A stretch of 64,000 bases of DNA from Rugalucina vietnamica (Eukaryota; Mollusca; Bivalvia; Lucinida; Lucinidae). The notes under the pieces are model-generated. The model saw only the letters and a program-made list of their open reading frames with translations. It had not been told where the DNA came from and made no database searches. Positions 24,701 to 39,700 of the stretch are shown here, piece by piece (the first letter of the stretch is position 1; every line of letters starts with the position of its first letter). Location of the stretch: NCBI GenBank assembly GCA_964017185.1, contig OZ024875.1, positions 42,563,486 to 42,627,485 on the forward strand, in the 5' to 3' direction. The position numbers and the translations under genes are program-made.

Positions 24701-27700
24701 TACCATCTCCTGATAATGCCCAGGAAAACGCCCTAAATGAGAAAACAAATTAAATGAGCCTGTGTGTGAGAAAACCAACAATTTGGGTTCCGACCAGGTC
24801 CAACACAAACCAGCCTGTACAGTCACAAAAGATGGTTAGAAGCTGGAAATTTTGGATTTAGAATGTAGAGGCATTGTACTATCTGTGTAGTGAAAACAAA
24901 GGTGCTGATCAGCTTCGCAGTTACTGCGAAGCTGATCTGCGTCTTTGATTTTGCCTATGCATATTGTTTGTTTTCCCACGCGGCAGCTCAAATGTATTTA
25001 TTCTATTTTGATAGCACATAATGCACCAATGTTTTTCAAAAGTGGTTCCAAACTGCTAAACAGAATTTCTCCCTAATTAACGCAACTTAAAAATAGAAAC
25101 ACAAATAAGTGAAGTGATGACTTAAAAATTTAAAGCTGATAAAGTGAGTTTAAGTACTCCATCTTTGAAAATAAACCTTAGATTATCAAACAGTAAGTTT
25201 AGTTAACCTAGCTAGCTTACAAGAAAGGTGTAAATCTGCCAGCACTTTGCAGAAATATTGCTCAGAAAGGCCTTGGAGTGACCTTATTGGAGAGTTTGCA
25301 CTTTCTAAAACCAATGTGGTAATAATACTAGTCAGATTTCCTTAACAGATTTCCTTAACACCAGCCCTATCATTTCAAGTCAAATGTACAGGTAGAAGAG
25401 ATTTTGATATTAAGCGAATATCAAGTCTGCTGTATGGTGACCAAACTTACTGAAAGAGAGCGTCTTGTCCCCCACTAGCTAGAAACTTCTGTAACATGAG
25501 ATGATATGGCTGTTTCTTGTCATCAAATAACATAGGTGACGTAAAGCCAACCGAACACACCAGGAATGTCAACCTGAAAATATAACAAGAATCCAATGTC
25601 AGAGGTAATCATAAGCGACTGTCACACAAGTTGGAGCTACGAGTTAAGCTGAACCCACATTCTTGGTGAAATTTTGAGCTTTTTCTTAAAGGTTTACACA
25701 ACCAGAGGACCATTGGTCCTGAGAACGCTCACCTGAAGCCTGATCTTGGAGTATTAAGTCATCATGAAATGACCTTGACCTTGAATACTCACACACCTTT
25801 ATTGACTTCATAAGTTGTCTGCATCTGCAAAGTTTCAGGTCTCAGGCTGCAATAGTTTCCAAACCCAGTGATTTCTGAGAAAACCATAATTATAATTTGG
25901 ATATTTAAATGACCTTGGGTCAGGGTCAAGACATGACCTTGGCCTTCATTAATTACTTACCATCATTGACTCCATAAGTTGTCTGCATCTAGCAACTTTC
26001 AGGTCTCAGGCTGCAACAGTTTCCAAAATATCCATTGTTTTCACATTTTCCCATGTAAAAGCCTATGTTTCCAAATTTGACCTTGCCGTAAAATAGGTCA
26101 AGGTCATCCAAGGGTCACCATTTTATCAAACTATGATGGGCTGAAGTCCCAAATGCTACATACCAAGTTCCGTGGAAATCGGCCCACCGGTTCTGGAGAA
26201 GATGATTTTTTAGTGGTTTTTACCATATATGGGCGTGGCAGCCATCTAGGTCATGTGACCTGGATTTCATGATCAAACTTTTGTCTCCCCTACCCATGGA
26301 TGCTCCACATAAAATTTCACTTTGATTGGCCTAGAAGTTTCAGAGAAGATCTTTGAAAAGTGTTAATGGACAACAGACTGGCCAAGGTCAAGAGATGACC
26401 TTGACCTAAATTAATCACATACCTTCATCTACTCCATTAGTTGTTTGCATCTACCACTTTTCAGGCATCAAGCTGCAATAGTTTTCAAAATATCCATAGT
26501 TTTCACTTTTTCCCATGTAAAAGCCTATGTTTCCAAATTTGACCGTGCCCTAAAATAGGTCAAGGTCATCCAAGGGTCATCATTTTATCAAACTATGATG
26601 GGCTGGAGTCCCAAATGCTGCATACTAAGTTTCGTGGAAATCGGCCCACCAGTTCTGGAGAAGAAGATTTTTGAGTGGTTTTTACCATATATGGGTGTGG
26701 CGGCCATCTTGGTCATGTGACCTGCATTATGCGATCAAACTCTTGTCACCCCTACCCAAGGATGCTTCACATAAAATTTCACTTCAATTGGCCAAGCTGT
26801 TTCAGAGGAGAAGATCTTTGAAAAGTGTGTATGGACGACAGACTGGCCAAGGTCAAGAGATGACCTTGACCTAAATCAATCACATACCTTCATCTACTCC
26901 ATTAGTTGTTTATATCTACCACTTTTCAGGCCTCAGGCTGCAATAGTTTTCAAAATATCCATAGTTTTCACTTTTTCTCATGTAAAAGCCTGTTTCCAAA
27001 TTTGACCTTGCCGTAAAATAGGTCAAGGTCATCCAAGGGTCATCATTTTATCAAACTATGATGGGCTGAAGTCCCCAATGCTACATACCAAGTTTTGTGG
27101 AAATCGGCCCACCGGTTCTGGAGAAGAAGATTTTTTAGTGGTTTTTACCATATATGGGCGTGGCAGCCATCTTGGTCATGTGACCCGGATCTCGCGATCA
27201 AACTTCAGTTCCCCCTACCCATGGATGCTCCACATAAAATTTCACTTTGATTGGCCAAGCGGTTTCAGAGAAGAAGATCTTTGAAATTGTGGACGCCGGA
27301 CGACGGACGGACGGACGCCCGATCATGGCCATCCTATAAGCTCACCTTGTGAGCCTTCGGCTCAGGTGAGCTAAAAATCAACCCTAGTTGTTTTTGTTTG
27401 TTTGTTTAAATTGATGCTTTACGTTCCAGTCAACAGCAATGGTCATGTCGGGACGTTGCCTCCATTTCATGGGACTTTTATCCAACATTAGGATGTCATT
27501 ACACTCAAAATGTACTTCATAAATATAACCATTCGAGCAAACCAGTAAGGTTTATATGTATGGATGGTTTGCCTAAAATACTTTTCCTGGGGAGGTTCAG
27601 ACTTGAGCAGTTAACCAGCAATGAGATGGTCGGTCAGTAGTTAAGAGTCTTTGTCTGGAGACACAAGCAGTCCGGCATTTATTTCTCCTAGGACGCAATG

Positions 27701-30700
27701 GGGCAGCGCCCATATTCCCATCCGACCCTTGTTGTGCAAATAATTAGAACATGAGGTAGCTGATTACCCATCTTTTTTTTTATCCTAAAAATGAAGAATT
27801 TTCACCAGGTGGGATATCCATGCTGTTATGAGTAAATCCTATCTTAAATGTTTGTTGTGGTAGCTTCATTAGGGTCATAATCCATTTCTCACATTAATAT
27901 CGGATACTTATCCCATTTTTTCTTACCTTAACTTTGGTACCGGTGAGGAGGGTGGTGGCTCCCACTGAAGTCCATCTGTCAGTAGCTTGGTCAGAGCCTT
28001 CGCCACCGACTGAGCAGCTGGAATCGGCACAATCGGCATTGGCGGTAACATCTGACTGCCTCGCTGTCGGACACGAGAACCAACCGACAGCTTCACCAAC
28101 AATCCAAACAGCTCTGCCAGGGCTCGGCCAAGCCGCGATGAAACTGTCAACAATGGCTTCATTTGCTTCACCTGGGCTTGAAGCGCCGGTGACAGTTTAG
28201 ATTTCTTTCCTTCTTTATCAGTAGACGTCGACGGCTGCTCACCGTCGACATTCATGGGCTGGGGTTGGTCGGAGGTCGACAGTGACTCCATGGCGTGACT
28301 AACACCATTACTCCCCATCTCACCAGAGGCTCGCATCAGACTCCCTTCCTCCTCCTTTGGTTCAACTTTGAAATCTTTCGGCAGCAATTTCTCCATGTCT
28401 GATCTGCCAAAATCACAGCCCTGGGGTAGGATGTCTTCACTGCAGAGGGCCAGTAAGACAGTGCTCTCCCAAACCAGGGAGGTATAGAGCTTGCCCAGAC
28501 CTTCTAGTACCTGTAGTCCCAGGTCTGAACCCCAGTTGCTAACAGAGATGGTCCTTATGTGGGTCTGTAAAACAGAAATAGCTTTTACATAAATGGCTAT
28601 AACTATAGAGTTAAAGGAATTACTTCCTCCTTTTTTTTGCATGGCTAGTTTTTCACCAATTTATGAAATCATATACTTCAATATTGTAACAAATACATTT
28701 TTCACTACACATGGTCTATTCGAAGACTATTTGCATGGTTTCTACAGTTTTAAACCATGAAGTGCTAGCAAGCTATTGATTTGCAATGTGGTTGAAATGA
28801 AACATCTTGAACAATTTTTTGTACTTCACATCGAAAACCAATGCTCAGTATATTAGATATTTACCTGTCCAATCCTGCAGACATGTACAAACATCATGAT
28901 GTAGGCGTGAGCCGAGGACAGTGCGTGTAGCAGTGGGGTAGCTGTAGGAGAGAGGGTGGCATCTGGGTTCTGAGAGGCATTGGCAAGCTCCCGGAGTAGC
29001 ACCGACCCCCCTGGGGCATCAAGGGGCTGGTGTAGGGGCTCAAGATGTTTCAAGACCTCATCAAGATGAACCAGCCCTTCTTTCAATACTGTGGGTTCTC
29101 GGGACAATGTCTGTAAACAAAATTTATATTCACAAATGGTAAACACTGATGCTCAAAGTTGATATTTGAAGGTAGATTTGGATTTGAACATGCAGTTGGC
29201 TATTCTTTGTTTTCTTTTCATTTTAATGCAAGACATTGGTGCTGTCATTCACTTCAGATGTTTAAGTAATTGAATCCTTAAGGGCAAGTATTCGCAAATA
29301 TTTTAACTTTCAAACCTTTTTTCTCCATTTTAGAAAATATTGGAAATTTGAAATCTGACATTAAAACATGTATATTAACTAAAAGTTAACTCACCAGTAT
29401 AGCTTTACAGACGCTGGCTACAGCCTGACATGCCGGGGAGGCTGGAAACTCTATTGGCAGGTTGGGCAGACCCAGGATACCCATGAGGGGCTGGAGACCT
29501 TTCTGAGTGACAAACTCTCGGCAGTGGTCGTCGGTGGAGTTGTTACTCAGGATAGCTTCAACAAACTTCATCTACAACGGAATAAGCCACGTTATGAGTA
29601 AACCTTACTACCAACTTTCATAGAAAACCTAAATTTCACTGCTCAAAGTATGTTAAAAACTTGTCCACTATAGTGGCATGGTTTAAATTACCAATCTGTA
29701 TACAAACATTAATGCATTACCTTGATTTGAGAATAAGTTTGGACTGAGTATACTGATGTTGATTTTGAACATTATGATTTAGACGTTGGAAAAATTGAAA
29801 TGACGGATATGAAATTCTGATATTTATTTGAAAAGTTCATTGTAATGTTTTGATTTGTAATGTATTACGAAACGCCATTGAAGTTTTACTGGCAAATGAG
29901 AAATTAGGGTTTGTTTCAAGAGGAATTGTACAAAATTGACGGTTGATCTGAGTTGCATGAATTTCAGATGCCGTTTAAACATTTTGAATTTGAAAAAGCA
30001 AACATGCAGGCCTTAGCAAAACAACATAGGTGCCCAAACGGTCCATCAAACTTTTTGAGCAAGCATAAAATGTTTTGTAATGGATTCATTAAGACACGTT
30101 TTTGAAGAAAACGCAAAAGAAATGCGATACTGCAATGTCAAACTTCAAGTCATTTCTGACGCACTCCGTGATGGGGTGGGTGGGTTAAGTAAAACCATCA
30201 CTAACTGGCAATAAAACTTTTAATTAACCAAACTTTCAGAATTGATTGGATATAAGCAAGTTTATCGTCAGCTGAAATTTGAATATGTTTGCCCAAATCG
30301 TTATCAAGTTATGAGAAAAGTCCACGCAATTTTTGATAATCCCTCATATTCTTCTCGGACAAAAATCTAGATCAAAGTTTCAGGGGACTACACACTCACC
30401 ACATTGAGAACATAGTCCATCAGTGGTATGGCTTTTTTGTCTGAGCTTACTTCACTGGCAGGCTCTCTGAAAATATTTATTACATCATAAAAAAACCTGT
30501 TTAAGAGGTTACCGAAAACGTCCAACACAAAACAGGCTGTACAAACACATACGGCTAGAGGTTTGAAAGCATGTGTATTGTGATATGAAATGGAATGACT
30601 GTTCTATGCTTATATCAAGGAACGAAAGGCCCTCAACAATATATTGTTCTATAGACATTTACATGCTCAAGTTTGTTGTGAGATATTTTAATTGCAATCA

Positions 30701-33700
30701 AACAGGTGAGCTGAGGCCATCCTTTTAAATAAAAGAGTATACATTAACTGGCTGTTAGCCAAGTTAAACATCTATTGCAAAATGGTAGAAAAAAACATCT
30801 AACTTGCTGTTTTATGCAGGTAGTAGGCTGCTAATAGCCTATTATACCAGCCCAATGGCAGTAAACTTCAGTTTTCTACAACTTACTGTACTATCTCAGC
30901 CTGTGACTGTTTCGGCTCACTTTCCTGTGTCTCCCCCGACTCCTGGGTCCCATTGCCCATATCTTCTTCATCTTCTTCTTCATCGGAAGAGGCACCGGCA
31001 TGAGGCTGAGGGGACCGAACGTTCAGCAGAAGTTGGTCAGGCTTAGACTGAGGCTTCTGGGATACATACTTTTTGTCTTTACCCATCATGCATACTTCCT
31101 CTAGGAGCTGGAAAAGTTGTATAACAATACTATGCGTTATCATGATGTAACTTGGGCATTTTTATGATTTCTTAGATATAAACAATTACTATAGGGAGTA
31201 AATATATCCAGGCTCAAGGACACAACTTAAGGGAGGTTAAGTTCGAACCTATCATGCTATGACCTCTCAATATTGATTCCTACACTACAGTCAAACTTCT
31301 ATGAGAGCGCCACCTTTGGGAGTAAGCTAAACTGGCTGTTATACAGAGGTGTCTGTCTTATCAAGGGTCAGTCAGAAAGGCCAGCATGGCAAAATAATAT
31401 CACCATTTTCCAATATCTGAATGCATATTTTATATATATTGAATGCTTTTTGCAGCAATTTTGTACCTGGGCATTTTTTTTAATGACAGAAATTAACAAG
31501 GCCGAAACACTCCATATTTCACGCTCCGATCGCGTAAAAAATGGGACAAGGTTCATATACAAGCATATTTCACAGCGCAAAACTCACAAATCACACCAAA
31601 ACCCCTAAATGTTCCATACGATCGCCACAAATCACTGATCAATTGAGTTTTCACAGACAAAAAAACGAAACTCCGACGCAATTTTTGCATCGCAGGGAGT
31701 TTGGCCCAGGATTCCGTATTCGGATAAAAAGTTGGAATTACATATTTTGGAATCGATTGATAATCAGAGATCGCAAAATTACTTTCCGATTAAAAACATG
31801 AGATGTGTCTTCAATGAATGAAACCAAAATAACAGAACTACACACGAGATTATGCGAGACTTTGCGTGAGTGTGTAGCCAAGGTGTCAACAGGTTTTTCC
31901 CCCCCTCCCCCAAGGTATTTTAGACACAATAACAATTTCACGCATTTACGCACACGTGATTGGATTATTTTGTAAACTTTGTGGTTGATCAACGATTATG
32001 GATCATTATGGATAATTGGAGATTTGCTCAGGTAATAATGCGGCCGTCTTATGAAGAACAATTGGCATTTTGGGAATGAAAAAACTGGCCGATGGCGATT
32101 ATGCCGAGGAGGCGCTCTTATAAAGAGACATTTTATAGGGAAAGCAGTCGGGAATGTTTGAACTGGCGCTCTTACGAAGGTGGAGCTCTTATAAAGGTGG
32201 CTGATTCAGTGATTTTTACTGTATATCACTTGGCCATCTTGCTCCCCTAAGTTCAAATATTGAAAGACAAGGTAAAATGGCCCCCTAAGTTCAAATGTTG
32301 TGAACATCCTAAAATGGTTCTAATCGTCTGTTATGCATCTTAATGGTTTACATTTTGATTTTTAAAGACTTTTTAAGAAGATGTACATGTAAAAATGTGG
32401 TAAAACAAATAAGTATAAGTCATTCACTCAAGAGACTAGGTACCTTGATAATGGCCTTAGTGGCATCAGTCCTCAGCGACGGTTGATGCCTCATCAGCTC
32501 ATCCATGGCGTTCCCAAGGTTACTGGCAGTGTCACCAAACGGATCAGCACTCCGCCGTCGTCTCATGGCCGGCAGGTAGTCCTGAGACAGCAAAACCTTA
32601 AACAGTCGGTCGAACGGCCGACACTGAACGAAGGATTCTAGGCCTCTGGCATTGAGACACAAGGCAGAGAAGACATTTGGTAGGGAGGCTAAGACTTCTC
32701 GCGTGGCTGGAACCTAGGGAGAATAAACACATGCAAAACGTGTGTGAAGTTGATGACTGGCATTTATTTCAAAGAGATGGGCATGAATATTTATTTTGAT
32801 ACACTAAAAGCTTAGCTGGGAAATGATAAGCATACTGATCAGTTACCTTAAACAAATGACCTGCCTCATCATATCACATAGCATGCTGCTTTATATCCGT
32901 GAGGATGTTATCTTGTAGTGTCCAATTTCAAACACTAAGAGCTGTACAACCTTTGTAGAAAATTGGCCAAGAGGTAAGAAAACTGTTCTTCAGGGTTTCC
33001 AACCAGTTCCCGCATAAACTGGCGGTTACTGCACAGCTGATCTGTGTCTTTGTTTTCGCATATGCAGAAAGCCAGTGTTCTCATGACCTGGCTCAAACAA
33101 AACTTACATCTTTTATAAGCAGAGCATGTAAGACAACATCTGTGAGGCCGTTATCTTGTAGTGATGATAACAGAGAGGGTTCTTGAAACACATACACTGT
33201 TACCACGTCAGTCGCTGAAAAAATAGATAACATACGTAAATTTACCTTGCTGCAATATACATGTAAACTGTCCTTAGATTACTGTAAATTCAGAAATATT
33301 TGCAAGCAATTTATTTTCACAAATATTTGCGAAATGGTTGCCATGCAAAATACAAGTCATGCAAAAATTTCTGTATTTACAGTATCTTATACAAAGCAGC
33401 CTACAATCAGTTAGGCAATTAGTGTAATATTTTCTTTCTCTTTCAAACTACTTTTACTTGATTTAGATTATGTAGAAATGATTTGCATCGCCTCAACAAT
33501 CTGCATATGTGAAACAAAGGCGCAGATCAGCTTCGCAGATCCGCACCTTTGTTTTCGCTACACGGATAGTAAAATTCCTCTTCTTCTTAAATACAAAATT
33601 TCAAGCTTCTTGCATTTTTCTGTAACTGTCCAGGCCAGTTTGTCGGACCTGTTCAGAAACCATATTGTTGGTTTTCTCATGAGGCGGCTCATTTCATGAC

Positions 33701-36700
33701 CAAGCGCCTTTGTTTTCACTGCACGGATAGTACAATTCCTCTCCTTTCTGAAATAAAATTTCCAGCCTCTAGCCATCTTCTGTGCTTGCACAGCTCAGTT
33801 CGTGTTTGACCTTTTCAAAAACCACATGGTTGGTTTTCTCACGATGTGGCTCGTTTATACTTTCTCTGAGAAATAGAGACTGTTAGACGTTATATTTCAT
33901 CAAAATTCGATTTTGTTACACTACTTACCCAAAAGAAACAAAGAGGGGCCATAGTATTCTGCGTTACTGATGATATGCTTCAAAGACTTTGGTAGTGAGC
34001 CATCCATTACTGAAATTCGCATGGAAATTTATTTTTAGAGTTTTAAATATGGATTTGTTTTTCAGTTAACTTTTACAATTACATGTATTGTATCATTAAT
34101 TGGTGGGTGAGTTCCATTTACTTTTCTTGATTGGTTTGTGTGAAGGTTTTGGTAAAATTCATAGATCTACAATAGTCCAAACATCATTTAATTACTCATA
34201 ACTATTCCTCAATACCCAATATAATTTTTTTTGGTGATTTTAATCCTAACATCTGGATAAATCTTTTTATAAGTCTGACAGCAAATCCTGACTTACAGTG
34301 TCTGATACTATCTGAGAATGAGGGGTCAGGTATAGCCTTCTTCAAGAAATTCAACATAGACTTTAGCAGAGCAACTCTTTGTGGAAAACACAGTCGACCT
34401 GAAAACAATATGATTTCAGTAAGTTTGCAATGAATTGTAATTTTCCCTCTGACAGTTATGGAGGCAACTCTGGCCTTTACAACCACACTAGATATATAAT
34501 TCATGCATTTGTTCATGGTGGCAGTGTGATTTTAACCCATATGGATATGTTGACAATGCTAGGCAATATCACTGCATCCTTATGGGTTTCAGTGATTATA
34601 GATAACAGTAAAAACATTCTCTGTATTTATAGCTTTATATTTGAATGCATCAAATTAATTCAAGGAAGGCTCTGTACTGCGACATACTACATTAATTAAA
34701 CATAATTTATCTGCTCTTCAGTTAAGATTTTTTTTATCTTTGTAATAAAATTTTGTTTCATTTGCGGTTTAACATCCCATTCAACTATTGTTCACTCATG
34801 TCTGGATGAAGCCTGGGTATTAACCAGTACTACAGGGAATTGGCTTTTATAATAGAGAAGTACCTGTTTTTGCAGCAGAATAATCTGGCAATGGTTTGGG
34901 ACTTGGCTCACTGGACGTTGAGGGTTGCGGTTCCTCCTTCTGCCCCTCCCCCACACCCTGGGACTCCCCGGCACCCTGGGAACTTCCATCCTTCCCAGCA
35001 GCCTCGGCTACTGGTTCCTGGCTCGTAGACGGGGGTTCTACCTCCATTGCAAGGGGTGGGGAGTCTGGCTGGAAATCCATGGAGGAATCTAGCCTGATGG
35101 GGCGGATCTCAAATGGCTGCTCCTTACGACAGATTCCAATTTCATGCTGAAAAACATCATTTACAAAACTGAGGGTCATAAAAATTAATTTGGAAAAGAT
35201 GACCATTTCGATTTAGTGTCATTTTATGGAGACGACCAACGGACAATATAGGGGTTGTACAATAATTTATGAATAATATATAATTATTATCAAAACTCAT
35301 TGTTTTGACAATCCATCAAATTTATATCTTTAAATTGTCTAGTCTTATAATAGGAAGCTTGACACATACCTGTAGTCTGCTAATAAATGCATTCAGTCCT
35401 CCCTGGTTCTGAAAAGCTGCCATGTCCAGGTTGGTGATTAAGTCAATCACTCGAACAGCACGTGTGGAAAACTGAAAAAAAAAAGATTTAAAACTTTTAA
35501 AGTTTTGTTTTCCATTATTATTTCATTTATTTTTTTTTTACAATGGAATTTGCATCAAATTGTTTGTACTGAAGTAACGTCCCAGTCAACAATTCTTCAG
35601 TTACGGTGAGACGGAGCAACCGCTTCCTGGATACAAGTAGCCCAGGGGCAACCATCGCTCACCTGAGAGTCAAAAAGTACAGTCACTGGACAAAGTAATT
35701 GGGGTTTTTACCATATATGGGTATGGTGGCCATCTTGGTCATGTGACTTTGAAACCCTACTTACATCAGCAGAAGAGCTCTTGTCTGGATTGTGTATCCT
35801 CTTTTCTGCCATTTTGGTTCACATGAAAAAATCATCTAACAAGGTCAGGGTCCTATAATGACCCCCCTGGGTGGAACCATATTTAACCCCAGGGGCAAGA
35901 TTGGCAGGATTTATGTAGAGCTCCACATGACAATCTTGTATACCAAATATACAAGCTTTGTGTCATGCTGTTGCAGAGAAGATTTTTTCATATTTCCATT
36001 ATAAGTCTATGGTAGATAATGACATGCCTGGGGTGTGGCCTGTATGGACCCCAAGGGCACCGTTGACAGCATTTATAAAGGAGAGGATTATACATTGGTC
36101 CACACAACATATGAAAGCTCTGGGCCATATGGTTTCGAAGAAGATTTTTTTATGTTTTTCCCATGACGCCCCCGGGGCGGGGCCCGTATGGACCCCTGGG
36201 CACAGTTGGCAGGATTTATAAAGAGGACCACTATACATTTCTAAAAACAAAATATGAAAGCTTTGGGCCTTGTGGTTTCGGAGATTTTTTAAAGTTTTTC
36301 CCATGACGCCCCCGGGGCGGGGCCCGTATGGACCCGAGGGGCACAGTTGGCAGGTTTTATAAAGAGGAACACTATACATTGCTACAAACAAAATATGAAA
36401 GCTCTGGGCCTTGTGGTTTCGGAGAAGAAGATTTTTTTATGTTTTTCCCATTGTAAGTCTACGGGAGCTAATGACCCCCACGGCGGGGCCATTTTTGGCC
36501 CAAGGGGCATGATTGGCAGGATTTATATAGAGGACCACTACACATTGCTACATACAAAATATGAAAGCTTTAGGCCTTGTGGTTTTGGAGAAGAAGATTT
36601 TTTTTTTGTTTTTCCTAATGACCCTCCGGGCGGGGCCCGTATGGACCCCAGGGGCACGGTTGGCAGGATTTATAAAGAGGAACACTATATAATGCTACAA

Positions 36701-39700
36701 ACAAAATATGAAAGCTCTGGGCCTTGTGGTTTCGGAGAAGAAGATTTTTTTATGTTTTTCCCAGTGTAAGTCTATGGGAGCTAATGACCCCCGGGGCGGG
36801 GCCATTTTTTACCCCAGGGGCATGATTGGCAGGATTTATAAAAAGGACCACTACACATTGCTACATACAGAATATGAAGGCTCTGGGCCATGTGGTTTCG
36901 AAGAAGAAGATTTTTTTATGTTTTGCCCCATCACGCCCCCAGGGCGGGGCCTGTATGGACCCCAGGGGCAAGGTTGGCAGGATTTATAAAGAGGACCACT
37001 ATATATTGCTACACACAAAATATGAAAGGTCTGGGATTTGTGGTTTCGGAGAAGATTTTTTTATGTTTTACCCATTGTAAGTCTATGGGAGCTATCTGTT
37101 GCCATGGAAACCAGAGTTCCAATCCGACCTGGCCCAAAACCTAATGCAACCTTTCCCCCTCCTCAATGATGCTTTATATAAAATTTGATCACAATCGGCC
37201 TTGTTGTCTTAGAGATATTTGAGTTTGTAAATGTGGACGCACGGACGGACGCAAGGACGGATGCCGGCTCGACTACTGAACTATTAGCTCACCTTGTGAG
37301 CCTTCGGCACAGGTGAGCTAATAAATCGGTAATCTGTGGTTAATGTGTCTTGCTCAATGACACAACTTGGCACCCCGAGAGGGGATTAAACCAAGGTCAA
37401 TTCTTTACCACCATCAGTACGACCCTACATCAGTGTCTTATATATCATATTACAATCACTAAGCCTGCTCACCGTGATGTGATCCTGTCCTTGACCATAC
37501 CAGTTGATAACCTTGAGCAAAGATTCCATCATACCACACGATACCAACGCTTCCGCACCTGAAACATAAAATATATATTTTAATATATAGTAACAACATG
37601 TTTTGAGAAAATTTTAACAATTTTGAAGTTTTAGTCAAGCACCAGAAGCAATTTCTTAAGAATCGTGACCAAGTGACATCATGTCAGAACACATACTATT
37701 TTTAAAACTAAATTGAGTCTTCATATCTGAATTTTTATCCATATAATTAACAGAGCTACTTGAACTGTTTACCAGGCATCACCCATAGTTTAGAGTGTTT
37801 ATATAAACCTATTAATGTTCATTATGTTTTCCCATATGCAAAATTTCACGTTTTCCAATCTCGTTTATGGTCCTTACCATTATCATAGCTGGCTAGATGA
37901 TACAAGAAGGAGAATAGAGCTGTTGCATAGGACTGGGGGAAAGGCTTTGACTGGGTCTCTACAAACAAAGAGTTAATACAATCAAAATACTTGTACTTTT
38001 GAATTGGGCAGAGTAGCTTGGATATAACGAATGTTCATGTTAATTTAGATGTTCATTTAGATTCATTTTGTACACAAAGTTCTTCTTAACCCTTACCGCG
38101 CATCAAAATATTTTACCGATTGGGTGCTCACCGCTGACAAAGTCGGAGCCATTTTGTGATTTTCTACTGTTAGTGTTTAAACCCATATAACTTCTTTCAC
38201 AAACAAGCTACATTGAAAAACCAAATAAGAGATCGAAAGGCCATTGAATTATCTATCAAATAAACCAAAAATTATAAATGGATGTCTGTGAATAATACTT
38301 GTAGCTATGACACAACAAGTGAACTTCGCCGAAAAAAATCAAAATTTCCATTTCAAATCTGTTACGAAAGCTAATTTCGTACGAAAAAAGATGATGACAG
38401 GAGATATTTCCAATTCAATTTACCTTATTCATATCCTCAGACATCCAAAACACAAGAAATCCTTGTCAAAGTCATTATTTTGAAGTAATATTCAACTTTT
38501 TATCACCCCCGTATCGGCAATATTTCCTGTGTCCGCCATTGCAAATTCATGAATGAAATCCAAAACGAAAGTAATATTGATTTCATTCCGCATAACAAAA
38601 AATTCCATTATATGTTCCGTATAAACCTTACATATGCTCAGTACAGGGCCTATTGAGGAAGTCTGTATTATAAAATGGGTCCTCCCATTGTATTCCACAG
38701 TCAGACTCGATCGAAAACGAAAGTAGGGAGAAAAACGACTACAGTTGTTTGCCGCATTGACAGACCTTACATTCGGGTACGACTTTAGTCGTTCACCGCG
38801 CGGCAAGTGTTAAAATAAAAATTATATTAAACCAATTTTTTCTCGCCTTATGACTGGAATCAAAATTGAACTGTTTCCAAAAAATAGCAATCAGATATTG
38901 TTTATCCACAAATGGTAATTTGAATAAAAAGTGTTGTTGTTTTTTAAGGTCAACATTTATGAATCCAATAGTATTTTGAAAGTAATTCAAATTATCACCA
39001 AATCCTCTTATTAACTGATCAATTGCATTACCTGTCATATGTTGTATGCAGTTTCTGACCAGTACGGGGAGAAAACCATGGTAGGATGATGCTCCTGTGG
39101 CATCTATAATGTTGTTGATCCTACAAAAAAATAGTTCACAATTTGATGATTTCAGAATTAGACCCTTTAGTATAATACAAAGATTTCTAAAACCGCAATG
39201 AAAATGCTCTAACGATGCAATATCTTCCCATCAAGTGCATATGTCATTTAAATACTTGACTTCCTTAATAGCAGCTTTACAGAATGAACAGCCATGACGA
39301 GGGTGATGTCGTATGATGTATTTCTCAATGAGAATTTTTAATTTTTTCATTTATGTCTGATGTACCATTAGTCAATGTGCACATGCAGTATTTATCAAAT
39401 CCTCAGTTTCTTCTTTGTCATGATGCCTTCCTGCCAACCTTGCATTATGCCTAATACAACAGAAATTGTGTACATTCCTTGGACCTACTCAGAGTTATAG
39501 CAAAATGTGCAAATCTTCAATGCTGACTTACTTTCCATTTCTCTCCAGATGAATAATAGAGGTTAAAGTTCTTAAAGCAGCCCCTTTTATATCCTGAAAC
39601 CAATAGAGAAAACAATGACAACTGGATATGACCATGAGAATACATGCTTTTTGCATATGAGAAAATGATGGCTAGATCAACTATGAATTATTGATCAGCT

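Noticed and set aside
27934-28200. Plus-strand frame opposite exon 24, and similar frames opposite exons 15, 29, 36, 37 and 42.
   Set aside because: Antisense shadows of conserved GC-richer exons.
36347-37144. 140-, 93- and 84-residue frames on the plus strand.
   Set aside because: Products of the tandem core of family C copy 4; the peptide repeats with the DNA unit and shows no domain.
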